A stretch of DNA of 64,000 nucleotides from Yinghuangia elevatio (GCF_040649515.1 NZ_JBEZFP010000009.1:54205-118204); one strand, 5' to 3'. Shown: positions 1 to 9,385, counted from the first letter of the stretch. The notes: generated from the letters alone by a model not told the origin. Translations and numbers: made by a program.

Positions 1-1512
1 CAGGGCCACGAGAACCAGCACGGTCAGCGCCACGATGAGCGCCGTCGCCACCACCGACACCGCACCCAGGCCGCTCACGAACGCTTCGCGGGCCGGCTCC
101 ATGAGCGACCGCGCGACCGTGTCCGGCAGTTCGGCCGCCGCGGCGTGCGCCCCGGCCATCGAGTCCTCCGCGGCACTCGCCGCGTCCGCCGGCACCGACT
201 CGGGGATCCGCCCCGACAGCTCGTCGCGGTAGACCGCGGTGCCGATGCTGCCGATCACCGCCACGCCGAACGCGATGCCGAGCTCACCGCCCGTGGAGTG
301 CATCGCGGACGCCGAACCCGCCTTCTCCTGCGGAGCCGACCCGACCACCAGGTCGGTGGCCAGCGACATCTCCGGGCCGGTGCCGGCGTACAGCAGGATG
401 AACCCGGTGACCAGGATCGCGAGTCCGCCCTCGTCGACCTGGGTGAGCAGCGCGTAGCCGGTCGCGGAGACGAGCATCGAGACGGTCAGCACGTACGCGG
501 GGCGGATCCGCCGGGTGAGCACCGGCGCGAGCATCGACGTGCCGATCAGGGCGAGCGATCCCGGCACCAGCAGCAGTCCCGATTCGAGCGGGGACAGCTC
601 CTCGACGAGTTGCAGGTACTGCGTGATGAACAGGTACGTGCCGCCCAGCGCCGCACCGACCAGCGTGCTGGTGGCCAGGGCCGCACTGAAAGACCGGTTC
701 GCGAACAGGCGTATGTCCAGCAGCGGGTGCTCCAGGCCGCGCTGCCGCAGCGCGAACCACACGCCCATGGCCACCCCGACGACCAGCGCGCCGACCGAGA
801 CGCCGTCCACGCCGTGTTTGGCGATCTGCTTGATGCCGTAGACGATCGGCAGGATGGCGGCCAGCGACAGCACGACGCTCACCAGGTCGAGGCGACCGCC
901 CTCGGGGTTGCGGTACTCCGGCAGCAGGAGTGGGCCGGCCACCAGCAGCACGCCCATGATCGGAACCGCCAGCAGGAACACCGAGCCCCACCAGAAGACC
1001 TCCAGCATCAGCCCGCCGATGACCGGGCCGAGCGCGACGCCCACCGAGAACGCCGCGGCCCAGACGCCCATCGCGAACGCCCGCTGCCGCGGATCGCGGA
1101 ACAGCAGGCCGATCAGCGACAGCGTGGACGGCATGATGCTCGCGCCCGCCACCCCCAGCAGGGCACGGGCGGCGATCAGGGTCTCGGCGTTCGGCGCGTA
1201 CGCCGCGAGCAGCGACGCCGCCCCGAACGCCAGCGCGCCGACCAGCAGGACCTTGCGCCTGCCGATGCGGTCGCCCAGCGTGCCCATGGTCACCATGAAG
1301 CCCGCGATCATGAAGCTGTAGATGTCCATGATCCAGAGCATCTGGGTGCTGCTCGGATCGAGATCCGCGCTCAGTTGTGGTGCCGCGAGATAGAGCAGCG
1401 TGACGTCGAATGACAGCAGCAGCGTCGCGAGGGCCAGCACGGCCAGGCCCAGCCACGCCCGGCGGTCGGCCCGGGCCGGGACTTCGGCGCCTGCGGCGGC
1501 GGTGACATGCAT
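1..1512 (-). CDS. MFS multidrug exporter, DHA2 (14-TM) family, C-terminus beyond window
   Basis: A drug/proton antiporter of the QacA/SmvA-like DHA2 group, expected in the plasma membrane. 504 residues are visible and the frame is still open at the window edge, so the C-terminus is missing. The first membrane helix covers about residues 20-42 with an acidic Asp36. MFS motif A (LGDRIGRRKV) is at about 79-88, and hydrophobic segments repeat through the rest. The ATG at 1512 has a clear AGGAG 6 nt upstream. It is transcribed away from the AfsR-like regulator at 1819, which suggests local control, but no shared operator is obvious. The substrate cannot be read from sequence. Confidence 0.9.
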   Translation of the reverse strand, partial: MHVTAAAGAEVPARADRRAWLGLAVLALATLLLSFDVTLLYLAAPQLSADLDPSSTQMLWIMDIYSFMIAGFMVTMGTLGDRIGRRKVLLVGALAFGAASLLAAYAPNAETLIAARALLGVAGASIMPSTLSLIGLLFRDPRQRAFAMGVWAAAFSVGVALGPVIGGLMLEVFWWGSVFLLAVPIMGVLLVAGPLLLPEYRNPEGGRLDLVSVVLSLAAILPIVYGIKQIAKHGVDGVSVGALVVGVAMGVWFALRQRGLEHPLLDIRLFANRSFSAALATSTLVGAALGGTYLFITQYLQLVEELSPLESGLLLVPGSLALIGTSMLAPVLTRRIRPAYVLTVSMLVSATGYALLTQVDEGGLAILVTGFILLYAGTGPEMSLATDLVVGSAPQEKAGSASAMHSTGGELGIAFGVAVIGSIGTAVYRDELSGRIPESVPADAASAAEDSMAGAHAAAAELPDTVARSLMEPAREAFVSGLGAVSVVATALIVALTVLVLVAL

Positions 1513-1818
1513 GACGGACTCCTGAGGAAGACGGGGACGAGAACAGGCGGGCGGTCGCGGGGTGGTCGCGGGGCGGCCTATGGCGGCCAGGTGACGCGGA
1601 CGGGGCGGGGCGGCCGGGAGGACGTGGCCGGGGGGCCGGCCGGACCGCCCGCGTTCGACCGACAACCGCACACTGCCGAGAGGGGCTTCGGATCCGCTTA
1701 CGGTCGGCTTCGGGTCGGCTGCCGTGGTTCGGAGGCAAAGCGCCTCCGGCGGCATTCCCGCAGGTCACCCCGCGCATAACGGGCGGCGTCGGCGGTGCCG
1801 GTGCATTACCGTGACGGG
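1513..1818. other. Divergent intergenic region, exporter / AfsR-like regulator
   Basis: Non-coding, GC-rich. It holds the exporter's Shine-Dalgarno sequence at its left end, a small hairpin (GGAGGC-5 nt-GCCTCC, 1731-1747), and a TACCGT -10 box at 1807-1812 six bases before the regulator ATG. No convincing -35 or long inverted repeat was seen. Confidence 0.5.
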
Positions 1819-4800
1819 ATGCGCTTCGGAGTCCTGGGTCCGCTGGAGGTGTGGACCGCCGACGGGAGGCCGGTGCGGGTCCCCGAGTTGAAGGTGCGTA
1901 CGCTCCTCGCCGCCCTCCTCGCCGAGCGCGGCCGGGCCGTCTCCGCCGACGCGCTCGTGGACCACTTGTGGGGCGACGCCCTCCCGGCCAACCCCGCCAA
2001 CGCGCTGCAGGCCAAGGTCTCCCAGTTGCGCCGCGCCCTCGACGAGGCGAACCCCGGAGCGCGCGACCTCGTCGTCTCGCGGCGTCCCGGCTACCTGCTG
2101 GCCGCGGACGAAGGCCCTTCCGGCGGCGCACGTCCCGGCGGCACACATCCGGACGGCACACGTCCCGGCGACGACCCCCCAGGGGATCCGGACACCGCCA
2201 CCCTCGACGCCGACGCCTTCGCGGCCCTCGTCGCCCGCGCCCGCGACACGGACGACCCACGCACGCGCGCGGCCCTGCTCACCGACGCCCTCGCCCTGTG
2301 GCGCGGCAGCGCCCTCGCGGACTTCGGCGACCTGCCCTTCGCCCGCGCCTGGGCCGACCGCCTCGAAGAGGAGCGCCTCACCGCGCTGGAGGAACGCGCC
2401 GAAGCCCGGCTCGAACTCGGCGAACACCGCCTACTGGTCGCGGAACTGGCCGCCCTGACCGCCCGCCACCCGCTGCGCGAACGCCTGCACGCCGCACACC
2501 TGCGGGCCCTCTACGGCTCCGGACGCCAGAGCGAGGCCCTCGACGGCTTCCGCGAACTCCGCGACCGCCTGGCCGACGAGCTCGGCGTCGACCCCGGACC
2601 CGAACTCCTCGCCCTGCACCAGGCGATCCTGGAGCAGGACCCCGCACTCGACCCGCCGCAGGCCGCCGACCGGCCGCCGCGCCGCCGGAGCAATCTGCCG
2701 ACCGCACTGACCACCCTCGTCGGCCGCGACCAGGCCGTCGAGGAGGTCGCCGGACTCCTTGCGACCGGCCGCCTGGTGACCCTCACCGGCCCCGCCGGAG
2801 TGGGCAAGACCCGCCTCGCGCTGGCGAGCGCCGCCCAGGGCTCGCCCGAGGCGTTCCCCGACGGTGTCTGGCTCGTCGAACTCGCCGGCCGGCTCCCGTC
2901 GACCGAGTGTCTCTGCGACGTCTCCGACATCGCCGACGTGATCGCGACCGCGCTCGACCTGCGCGACGACCTGCGGGAGGACATCAAGGGCGCCATGGGA
3001 CGCAGCTCCGTGTCCGTGGTCGAACGCCTGGCCACCGCGCTGCGCGGCCGGGAACTGCTGCTCGTCCTCGACAACTGCGAGCACGTGATCCAGCCGGCCG
3101 CCGAGGTCGTCGCGGCGCTGCTGCGCACTTCTCCGGGATTGACGGTGCTGGCGACCAGTCAGGAACCGCTGGCCGTACCGGGGGAGGTGCAGTGGCCGGT
3201 CCCGCCGCTGAGCCTGCCGCCGGCACCGGCACCACCCTCGCCCGACCGAGATGGCGCGACGACCCGGACATCTACGACATTCAGAACAGCCGGGACTACC
3301 GCGACGGCGTGGACCGCGCTCGGCGGCCCGGCCTCCGAGACCGACCTGCGGGCGATGGCCGAGGCCGGCGCCGTACGCCTGTTCCTCGACCGCGCCGCCG
3401 CCGCGGCCCCCGGCTTCACCCTCGACGCCGACACCGCACCGGCCGTCGCCACCGTCGTCCGGCGCCTGGACGGCATCCCGCTCGCCCTCGAACTCGCCGC
3501 GACCCGGGTCCGCGCGCTCGGCGTCCACGAGTTGGCGGACCGCCTCGACGACCGTTTCCGCGTACTCGGGACCGGGCAACGCGGCGGACCCGCGCGTCAG
3601 CAGACCCTCCGTGCCGCCATCGACTGGAGCTGGGACCTGCTCGGCGAGACCGAACGCGCGGTGCTGCGCCGCCTCGCCGTGCACGCCGACGGCTGCACCT
3701 TGGACTCCGCCGAAGCGGTGTGCGCGGCCGGGGACGTGCTGTCGGCGGACGTCGCCGACGTCCTCGCCCGGCTCGTGGACCGGTCGCTCGTCGCCGTCGC
3801 GCACCACGGCACCGGGAGACCCCGCTACCGCCTGTTGGAGTCCGTCGCCGAGTACTGCCTCGAACGCCTGCGCGAGGCAGACGAGTTCGCGGCGGCCGCG
3901 GAACGCCACCACCACTACTTCGCCGACCTCGCGGTGCGTGCCGAACCGCACCTCCGCGGCCCCGGGCAACGCCGCTGGCTCGGACTCCTCGAAGCCGAGA
4001 ACGCCAACCTGCGGCGCGCCGTCGAACACGCGGCCGCCCACGGCGACGCGGCGAGCGCGCTGCGCCTGGCGACCGCCGCCACCTGGTCGTGGTACGTCAG
4101 AGGCCGCTCACGCGAGGCATGCCGAGTCCTGGACACGGCCCTCGCGGCGGCGGGCGAGGCGCCCGCGGTGCTGCGTACGCGCGCGATCGTCCTGCGCGCG
4201 GCCGTCGGCATGGCCGCCGATGTCGACGCGGGTGGCCTCGGTACGGCCAAGGACGCGCTCGCGGAGTTCGACCCCGAGACGACGGACGCGGAGGGCACAC
4301 GCGACCTCGCGTACGCCGAACTGCTGCTGGCCACCGCGTTCTGGTGGTACGGCGATTCGAGCGACAGCCGGGCCATCTGCGCCCGCGCCCTCACGACCCT
4401 GCGCGCGCTCGGCGACCAGTGGGGAATCGCCGCCGCGCTGAGCCTGACCGCGTACGGGACGCAGGTCGACGGCGACCTCGTCGCCTGTCGCCGCTATGCG
4501 GAGGAGAGCCACCGGCTGTTCACGCGCCTGGGCGACCGCTGGGGCGTCCTGCGCGCGGGCGACACCCTCGGCACGCTCGCCGAGGTCCGCGGCGAATACG
4601 CGCAGGCCGCGGCCATCGCGCGCGACGGGCTCCGCATCGCGGAGGAACTGGGGCTGTGGGCCGAGTACTCCGGACGCCTGGCCCTCCTCGGCCGGTACGC
4701 GATGCTCGGCGGCGACTTCGCCGACGCCGACGCGTTCCACGAGCGCGCGCTGCGCATCGCCCACGACCTGGACGACGAGGCGGCGGCGATGTTCGCCGAG

Positions 4801-5262
4801 ATGGGCCTCGCCTTGGCCGCGCGCCGCCAGGGCCGGTACGACGACGCCGAACGCATGCTGCTGCCGTGGCTCGACTGGTCGCGTACCAACGACGGCCCTC
4901 CGGGAGTCGCCATCACCGTGGCGGAGCTCGGATTCATCGCCGAACTACGGGGCGACGCCGAGGCGGCGGAGAGGTACCACCGCGAAGGCCTCGCGGCGGC
5001 CCGCCGGGTCGGTGACCCGCGCATGATCGCCCTTGCCTACGAGGGACTCGCGGGGGCGGCCGTGCTGGCCGGCGACGCGGCACGGGGAGCGGCCCTGCTC
5101 GGCGCCGCGCACCGGGCCCGTGCCTCGACCGGCCATCCGCTGGCGTCCGCCGAGCGCACGGATGTCGACCGCATCGAGTCGGCGGCCCGCAAGAGGCTGG
5201 GCGACGAGGCGTACGCGGCCGCGTACGGAAGCGGGAACGAGACCGAGCACGCGGCACCCTGA
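1819..5262 (+). CDS. AfsR/SARP-like regulator with BTAD, NB-ARC-type ATPase and TPR tail
   Basis: A large cytoplasmic transcriptional regulator, 1147 aa. Residues 1-90 form an OmpR-type winged helix (MRFGVLGPLEV start, typical of the family). About 95-250 is the bacterial transcriptional activation domain. A P-loop GPAGVGKT is at 324-331 and a Walker B-like LVLDNCEH near 415. The C-terminal third is helical, TPR-like. A variable Thr/Pro-rich linker at about 470-510 separates ATPase and helical parts. The start was set at 1819 rather than the in-frame 1795 because the conserved N-terminus begins there and a TACCGT box lies 6 nt upstream (leaderless). It probably controls the divergent exporter or a distant pathway. 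Confidence 0.9.
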   Translation: MRFGVLGPLEVWTADGRPVRVPELKVRTLLAALLAERGRAVSADALVDHLWGDALPANPANALQAKVSQLRRALDEANPGARDLVVSRRPGYLLAADEGPSGGARPGGTHPDGTRPGDDPPGDPDTATLDADAFAALVARARDTDDPRTRAALLTDALALWRGSALADFGDLPFARAWADRLEEERLTALEERAEARLELGEHRLLVAELAALTARHPLRERLHAAHLRALYGSGRQSEALDGFRELRDRLADELGVDPGPELLALHQAILEQDPALDPPQAADRPPRRRSNLPTALTTLVGRDQAVEEVAGLLATGRLVTLTGPAGVGKTRLALASAAQGSPEAFPDGVWLVELAGRLPSTECLCDVSDIADVIATALDLRDDLREDIKGAMGRSSVSVVERLATALRGRELLLVLDNCEHVIQPAAEVVAALLRTSPGLTVLATSQEPLAVPGEVQWPVPPLSLPPAPAPPSPDRDGATTRTSTTFRTAGTTATAWTALGGPASETDLRAMAEAGAVRLFLDRAAAAAPGFTLDADTAPAVATVVRRLDGIPLALELAATRVRALGVHELADRLDDRFRVLGTGQRGGPARQQTLRAAIDWSWDLLGETERAVLRRLAVHADGCTLDSAEAVCAAGDVLSADVADVLARLVDRSLVAVAHHGTGRPRYRLLESVAEYCLERLREADEFAAAAERHHHYFADLAVRAEPHLRGPGQRRWLGLLEAENANLRRAVEHAAAHGDAASALRLATAATWSWYVRGRSREACRVLDTALAAAGEAPAVLRTRAIVLRAAVGMAADVDAGGLGTAKDALAEFDPETTDAEGTRDLAYAELLLATAFWWYGDSSDSRAICARALTTLRALGDQWGIAAALSLTAYGTQVDGDLVACRRYAEESHRLFTRLGDRWGVLRAGDTLGTLAEVRGEYAQAAAIARDGLRIAEELGLWAEYSGRLALLGRYAMLGGDFADADAFHERALRIAHDLDDEAAAMFAEMGLALAARRQGRYDDAERMLLPWLDWSRTNDGPPGVAITVAELGFIAELRGDAEAAERYHREGLAAARRVGDPRMIALAYEGLAGAAVLAGDAARGAALLGAAHRARASTGHPLASAERTDVDRIESAARKRLGDEAYAAAYGSGNETEHAAP

Positions 5263-5301
5263 CCGCTACGCGTGCGTGTCGCGAGGCCCACGTGTGGTGC
5301 G

Positions 5302-5871
5302 CTACGCGCCGGTGGTGCCGTCCACGCCTTCGCGGAGGAAGTCGGCGTGGCCGTTGTGGCGGGCGTACTCGTGGATCATGTGCAGCATCACGAAGCGCAG
5401 CGAGACGTCCTGGCCCCAGCGCGCCTGATGGCCCGTCACGTCCAGCGACTCCGCGGCGGCTTCGATGCGGCGCGCGTGCGCGACCTCGGTCTGCCACGCG
5501 TCGAACGCTTCCTCGCGGGTCGACGCGGAGGCGTCGTACGCGACCTGGAAGTCATTCTCGGCGGACCAGCGCAGCGGGATGTCCTCGCCGTTGACGACCC
5601 GCCGGAACCAGGTGCGCTCGACCTCGGCCATGTGCCGGACCAACGACAGCAGGGTCAGCGTCGACGGCGGCATCGAGCGCTTGCGCAACTCCTCGGTGCC
5701 GAGCCCGTCGCACTTCCACGCGAGCGTCGCGCGGTGGTAGTCGAGGTACGCCCGCAGCGTCTCGCGCTCGCCGCCCAGATACGGCGGGTCGATGCGCCGC
5801 GTGGGTACGCCGGCCGTCCCGTCCGCGTTCTCGCCCGCGTTTCCGTCCGTGCTCGCGTCGGCAGTGCTCAT
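5302..5871 (-). CDS. DinB-family (DUF664) protein
   Basis: A 189-aa four-helix protein of the DinB/YfiT superfamily, which usually binds a divalent metal through three histidines; many actinobacterial members act in mycothiol-dependent chemistry or are uncharacterised. Visible features are LLSLVRHMAEVERTWF in the first half and HMIHEYARHNGHADFLRE near the C-terminus, where the expected His ligands sit. The first 30 residues are Ala/Gly/Asp-rich and probably disordered. A TAGAGT box lies 8 nt before the ATG. The thioesterase gene upstream on the same strand ends 11 nt away, so the two may be cotranscribed. Confidence 0.85.
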   Translation of the reverse strand: MSTADASTDGNAGENADGTAGVPTRRIDPPYLGGERETLRAYLDYHRATLAWKCDGLGTEELRKRSMPPSTLTLLSLVRHMAEVERTWFRRVVNGEDIPLRWSAENDFQVAYDASASTREEAFDAWQTEVAHARRIEAAAESLDVTGHQARWGQDVSLRFVMLHMIHEYARHNGHADFLREGVDGTTGA

Positions 5872-5882
5872 GGCCCCCGACT

Positions 5883-6386
5883 CTATGCGGACGGTGCGCC
5901 CGGGATCGGGAAGATCATGCACGTGCTCGTGGCGTGGCCGAGCAGCCGGTCGCGGGAGTCGAGCAGTTCGGCCTCCGCCATCGCGGTGCGGCGCCCCTGG
6001 GTGCGGACGCGCCCGACCGCGCGGATCCGGCCGGTGTCGAAGCCGATCGGCCGCAGGAAGCGGGTCGACAGGTCGAGCGAGGTGTAGGCCATGCCGGCCG
6101 GCAGGGTGGTGTGCACCGCGCAGCCCGCCGCGGAGTCGAGCAGCGTCGCGTACACCCCGCCGTGCACGCTGCCGATCGGGTTGTAGTGCTCCTCGCCGGG
6201 TGTCATCGAGAACACGGCGCGCCCGTGCTCGACTTCGTCGAGGGTGAAGCCGAGCGTCGCGGCGATCGGCGGCGCCGGGAAACGGCCCGCGATCATCGCG
6301 TTCAGGAACTCCAGGCCCGCCATCGACGCGGCGCCTTCGGCGGTCACTGCCGGGTCGTCCCATGAATACGTGCGCGACCTGCCCAT
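5883..6386 (-). CDS. PaaI-type hotdog thioesterase
   Basis: A 167-aa single hotdog-fold acyl-CoA thioesterase of the PaaI/YdiI group. The signature HYNPIGSVHGGVYATLLDSAAG (the catalytic-helix region with the usual HGG) is followed by the second strand block SLDLSTRFLRPI. The ATG at 6386 is preferred over the in-frame ATG at 6407 because GAGGAG lies 6 nt before it. It is divergent from an HxlR regulator (start 6452), the most likely controller. The substrate is unknown; related proteins hydrolyse aromatic or medium-chain acyl-CoAs. Confidence 0.88.
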   Translation of the reverse strand: MGRSRTYSWDDPAVTAEGAASMAGLEFLNAMIAGRFPAPPIAATLGFTLDEVEHGRAVFSMTPGEEHYNPIGSVHGGVYATLLDSAAGCAVHTTLPAGMAYTSLDLSTRFLRPIGFDTGRIRAVGRVRTQGRRTAMAEAELLDSRDRLLGHATSTCMIFPIPGAPSA

Positions 6387-6439
6387 GCTCAGCTCCTCGG
6401 ACTCCACTCTGCTGGCTGCTAAAAATGAAGCCAGGTGAG

Positions 6440-6445
6440 TACCAT
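6440..6445 (+). promoter_or_regulatory. -10 box of leaderless HxlR gene
   Basis: TACCAT followed by exactly 6 nt and the ATG at 6452. No Shine-Dalgarno is well placed for that ATG. Confidence 0.5.
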
Positions 6446-6451
6446 ACCCCC

Positions 6452-6973
6452 ATGGACACCCGCGCGGACAACCCGGTGGAGCCGCCCGCAGACCTCGGAT
6501 GGCTGGGCATCGACCCGGAGAACTGCCCGGTCCGGCGCACGCTGGACGTGGTGGGCGAGAAGTGGTCGCTGCTGATCCTGCGCGACGCGGTCAACGGCGT
6601 ACGCCGGTTCGACGACTTCCGGCGCCACGTCGGCATGTCCGAGGCCGTACTCGCCGACCGGCTGCGCAAGCTGGTCGCGGGCGGCCTGCTGGAGACCCGC
6701 CCCTACCGTGAGCCGGGCACCCGGTCGCGCCTGGAGTACCGGGTGACGGCCAAGGGATGGGAGCTGTGGCCGGTGCTGCTCGCCCTCAAGCAGTTCGGCG
6801 ACCGGCACCACGGCGACCCGGTCGGCCTCATGCTCGACATCCGGCACGCCGACTGCGGTGCGCCGGTACGCGTGGTCGTGGAATGCGCGGACGGGCACAC
6901 GCACCTGACGAACCGCGACGTCACCGTCCACCCGGGCCCTGCCGCGCGCCCGTTCGCCGAGCCCCGTCACTGA
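6452..6973 (+). CDS. HxlR-family winged-helix regulator
   Basis: A 173-aa MarR-like winged-helix repressor/activator. The HxlR core starts with the conserved Cys (ENCPVRRTLDVVGEKWSLLILRDA, about 24-50), followed by the recognition helix region (RFDDFRRHVGMSEAVLADRLRKL) and the wing (YREPGTRSRLEYRVTAKG). The C-terminal 55 residues carry a second Cys/His-containing segment (DIRHADCGAPVRVVVEC), common in longer family members. The divergent thioesterase gene is the likely target. The upstream in-frame ATG at 6425 is rejected because the -10 box at 6440 would lie inside the gene. Confidence 0.9.
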   Translation: MDTRADNPVEPPADLGWLGIDPENCPVRRTLDVVGEKWSLLILRDAVNGVRRFDDFRRHVGMSEAVLADRLRKLVAGGLLETRPYREPGTRSRLEYRVTAKGWELWPVLLALKQFGDRHHGDPVGLMLDIRHADCGAPVRVVVECADGHTHLTNRDVTVHPGPAARPFAEPRH

Positions 6974-7016
6974 GCCCCGTCAGTGAGCCCGTCACTGAGT
7001 CCCGTCGCTGAGCCGG

Positions 7017-7607
7017 TCAGCGAGACGCGTCGTCCGCAGTGGTGGGGGAGTCCGGTTGGGGCGGGCGAACGGCGTCGTCCAGGTGGTCCAGGGCTTCCAA
7101 CGCGGCGCGGGCGGCGTCGAGTTCGTCTTCGTTGAAGACGCGCACCCCCGCCCTGCGGAGCGCCGCCGCCGCGACACCCTCGCCGGTCACGCGCGTGCCG
7201 GTGAACGTGCCGTCGTACGCCTCGCGGTTCCCGCACGACGGGCTGCGTGCTTTCAGCACCGCCACCCGAATTCCGTGCCGGGCCGCCAACTCCAGGCAGA
7301 TCCGGGCGCCTTCCAGGTAGGGCCCTGTCACGTCGGCGCCCTCGTGAGTGAGCACCCGTTCCGTGCCGTCGAGCACCTGGGCGCCCCGGCCCCCGGGAAT
7401 CTCCGCGCGCGGCCGAGGCGTCGGCAGGCCGCCCTCGACCTCGGGGCACACGGGCACAATGCGGCCCTCCGCCTCCCAGGCCGCCAGCACCGCGAGCCGC
7501 TCCTGCGTGCCGCCGTCGTAGCGCACCCGGTGTCCGAGCAGACAGCGGCTGACCAGGACCTTGTGCTTCGTGGCGGCGGGCTTTGCGGCGGGCGTCGCGG
7601 CACCCAT
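7017..7607 (-). CDS. DUF523 family protein (YbbK-like)
   Basis: 196 aa. The DUF523 signatures are clear: VSRCLLGHRVRYDGG near residues 18-32 and LKARSPSCG in the middle, with conserved cysteines expected to bind a metal or act as thiols. Molecular function is unknown in the family. The C-terminal 40 residues (helical, acidic, ending PTTADDASR) extend past the usual domain. A strong GAGGAGG precedes the ATG. It is followed on the same strand by nothing closely spaced; the HxlR gene converges on it. Confidence 0.88.
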   Translation of the reverse strand: MGAATPAAKPAATKHKVLVSRCLLGHRVRYDGGTQERLAVLAAWEAEGRIVPVCPEVEGGLPTPRPRAEIPGGRGAQVLDGTERVLTHEGADVTGPYLEGARICLELAARHGIRVAVLKARSPSCGNREAYDGTFTGTRVTGEGVAAAALRRAGVRVFNEDELDAARAALEALDHLDDAVRPPQPDSPTTADDASR

Positions 7608-7669
7608 CGGCGGCCTCCTCGCTGTTCTCCGCGGCTGTTCTCCCGGCAGCGTACGCCCGCCCGGCCGGG

Positions 7670-8704
7670 TCAGGGTTCGACCACGACCTTGATCGCGCCG
7701 GTCGAACGGTCGGCGGCGACGCGGAACGCCTCGGCGGCGTCTTCGAGCGGGAAGCGGTGCGTGATCACCGACGCGGCGATGTCCGGGCGTGCGGCGAGCA
7801 TGCGCGCGGCCTGGTCGACGTCGCGGACGCCGTGCTCGTCGGCGCCGTACGCCATCGACATCACGACGCGCGCCTCCTTCAGGAACGACGGAAGGAACGG
7901 CAGTGGCAGGTCGCCTGCGTGCAGCGCCGCGATCGACAGCGTGCCGCCGGGCGCCAGCAGGCCGACCGCGTCGGCGAGGGCTCCCGCGGTTCCGGCGGCG
8001 TCGATGACGACGTCGTAGCCGCCGGCGCCGGACGCGGCGTCCGACACGATGGCCGCGCCGAGTCGCCGTCCGACCTCGACCCGCTCGATCCGCCTTGCCG
8101 AGAGCGCCACTTCGGACGCTCCGAGCGCCTGTGCGGCGGCGACCGCGAGCAGGCCGATCGCGCCGCCGCCGACCACCGCCACCCGGCTCCCGGGGGCGAC
8201 GCCCGCGAGGCGCGCGGCACGCCACGCCACGGCGGACGGTTCGACCAGGCAGGCGTCGCGGACCGCGAGGCCGTCGGGGAGCGGGACGAGGGCGGTCGCG
8301 GGAACGGCGTACCGCTCGGCCATGCCGCCGTCGATCGTCATGCCCGGCACGCGCAGGTGCACGTCGACGCACCGGTTGCGGTGCCCGGCGGCGCACTGGG
8401 CGCAGGTGCCGCAGCCGAAGACCGCCTCGACGGCGTACGCCGCGCCGTCGGCGCCGATGCCCGCGAGTTCGTGCCCGAGCAGCAGGGTGCTCCCCATCGC
8501 GAGGTACCCGAGGTCGGACCCGCAGATTCCGGCCGCGACGAGTTCGATCTCGCGGTCCGCACCCGGTACGCACGGCACATCGGCGACGTCGACCACTTCG
8601 ACGGCCACGCCGCCGCCATCCGCGCCAGTGCCTGTCCCCGTCGCCTTGCCCCGCACTGCGCGCATGTCCGCCGCCGCCCTCTCAGTGTTCGGACTCTCCG
8701 TCAT
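7670..8704 (-). CDS. Zinc-containing alcohol dehydrogenase (MDR family)
   Basis: 344 aa, NAD(P)-dependent oxidoreductase. The catalytic zinc region AAGICGSDLGYLAMG and GHELAG is followed by the structural-zinc loop (CGTCAQCAAGHRNRC, four Cys). The nucleotide fold shows AVVGGGAIGLLAV. The C-terminal half is ordinary for sorbitol/threonine-dehydrogenase-like enzymes. The start is uncertain: ATG 8704 lacks a Shine-Dalgarno but is directly preceded by a palindrome (8705-8727); ATG 8665 (MRAVRG, a typical ADH beginning) is the alternative. The substrate is unknown. Confidence 0.88.
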   Translation of the reverse strand: MTESPNTERAAADMRAVRGKATGTGTGADGGGVAVEVVDVADVPCVPGADREIELVAAGICGSDLGYLAMGSTLLLGHELAGIGADGAAYAVEAVFGCGTCAQCAAGHRNRCVDVHLRVPGMTIDGGMAERYAVPATALVPLPDGLAVRDACLVEPSAVAWRAARLAGVAPGSRVAVVGGGAIGLLAVAAAQALGASEVALSARRIERVEVGRRLGAAIVSDAASGAGGYDVVIDAAGTAGALADAVGLLAPGGTLSIAALHAGDLPLPFLPSFLKEARVVMSMAYGADEHGVRDVDQAARMLAARPDIAASVITHRFPLEDAAEAFRVAADRSTGAIKVVVEP

Positions 8705-8727
8705 CGTGGTCGAGATATCGAACCACG
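8705..8727. promoter_or_regulatory. Palindrome abutting the dehydrogenase start
   Basis: CGTGGT and ACCACG arms flank an 11-nt centre containing GATATC. The site ends at the base before the ATG at 8704, so a bound protein would block either transcription start or initiation. No cognate regulator is adjacent. Confidence 0.4.
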
Positions 8728-8850
8728 TCGGGCTTGCGGGGTGACGCCCGGATGGCTCCGCCCGGTTGCCGGGGCAGATGGGGCGTGTGAGGTTGGTGGT
8801 GATTTGTGGTTGTTTATGGCCATAGGCAAAGCGCGGCGAAGTGAGGTCCT

Positions 8851-9294
8851 GTGAAGCGCCGACTGTGTGCGGCGGCCCTGTCCGCGGCCGTCCTGGTGTC
8901 CGTTTCCGCATGCTCGGACGACGACGAGTCTCCCGAGGCGAAGGCGTCCAAGTCGGCCAGTGCGGCGGCCACCGCGGCCTGCGGCGACCTGGACCGGTTG
9001 AAAAAGGACACCGACTCCCTGACCTCGCTGGACCCCGCGACCACCAGCAAGGACGAGGTGAAGAGTTCGGTCGACAAGGTCACCGACGACCTGTCGTCGC
9101 TGGCCGAATCGTCGGGCGACCTCAACTCGGCGGCCGGAGCCGCGGTCAAGGCGGCGGCCGACGCGGTCAAGTCCGTGCTCGAGTCGGTCGGGGACAGTTC
9201 GACCGTCCAGCAGACCGTCGACGCGCTGAAGGTTCCGCTGGAGACCTTGAGTGGCACGCTGTCCAGCGCCCGCAGTGGCCTCAAGTGCCCGTAG
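8851..9294 (+). CDS. Small secreted lipoprotein, Ala/Ser/Asp-rich
   Basis: 147 aa. A basic N-terminus (MKRRLC), a hydrophobic stretch and the lipobox VSAC (Cys21) mark a type II signal peptide, so the mature protein should be a membrane-anchored lipoprotein outside the cell. The rest is helical with heptad-like Leu/Ala/Val spacing and only two further cysteines, near residue 42 and at the C-terminal SGLKCP, which could form a disulfide. GTG start with GAGG just upstream. No enzymatic motif; function unknown. It stands alone between the dehydrogenase and the TIM-barrel gene. Confidence 0.8.
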   Translation: MKRRLCAAALSAAVLVSVSACSDDDESPEAKASKSASAAATAACGDLDRLKKDTDSLTSLDPATTSKDEVKSSVDKVTDDLSSLAESSGDLNSAAGAAVKAAADAVKSVLESVGDSSTVQQTVDALKVPLETLSGTLSSARSGLKCP

Positions 9295-9385
9295 CGGACC
9301 CGACGACGTCACCGGATGCGACGGCCGCGACGGCCGCAACGGCGCCGGCGGCCGGGCGGGCCTTCACTTCGCGACCGCCTACCCC

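Noticed and set aside
3230..3330. Possible frameshift in the AfsR-like gene (another frame reads DDPDIYDIQNSRDY)
   Set aside because: The main frame stays open and both flanks are in register with the family; the segment fits a variable Thr-rich linker. It could still be checked by read coverage.
145..5015. Very long open frames overlapping the exporter and AfsR-like gene (145-1413 +, 284-2260 -, 1851-5015 +)
   Set aside because: They are Arg/Pro/Gly-rich shadow frames typical of GC-rich DNA and show no domain, while the opposing frames have clear families.
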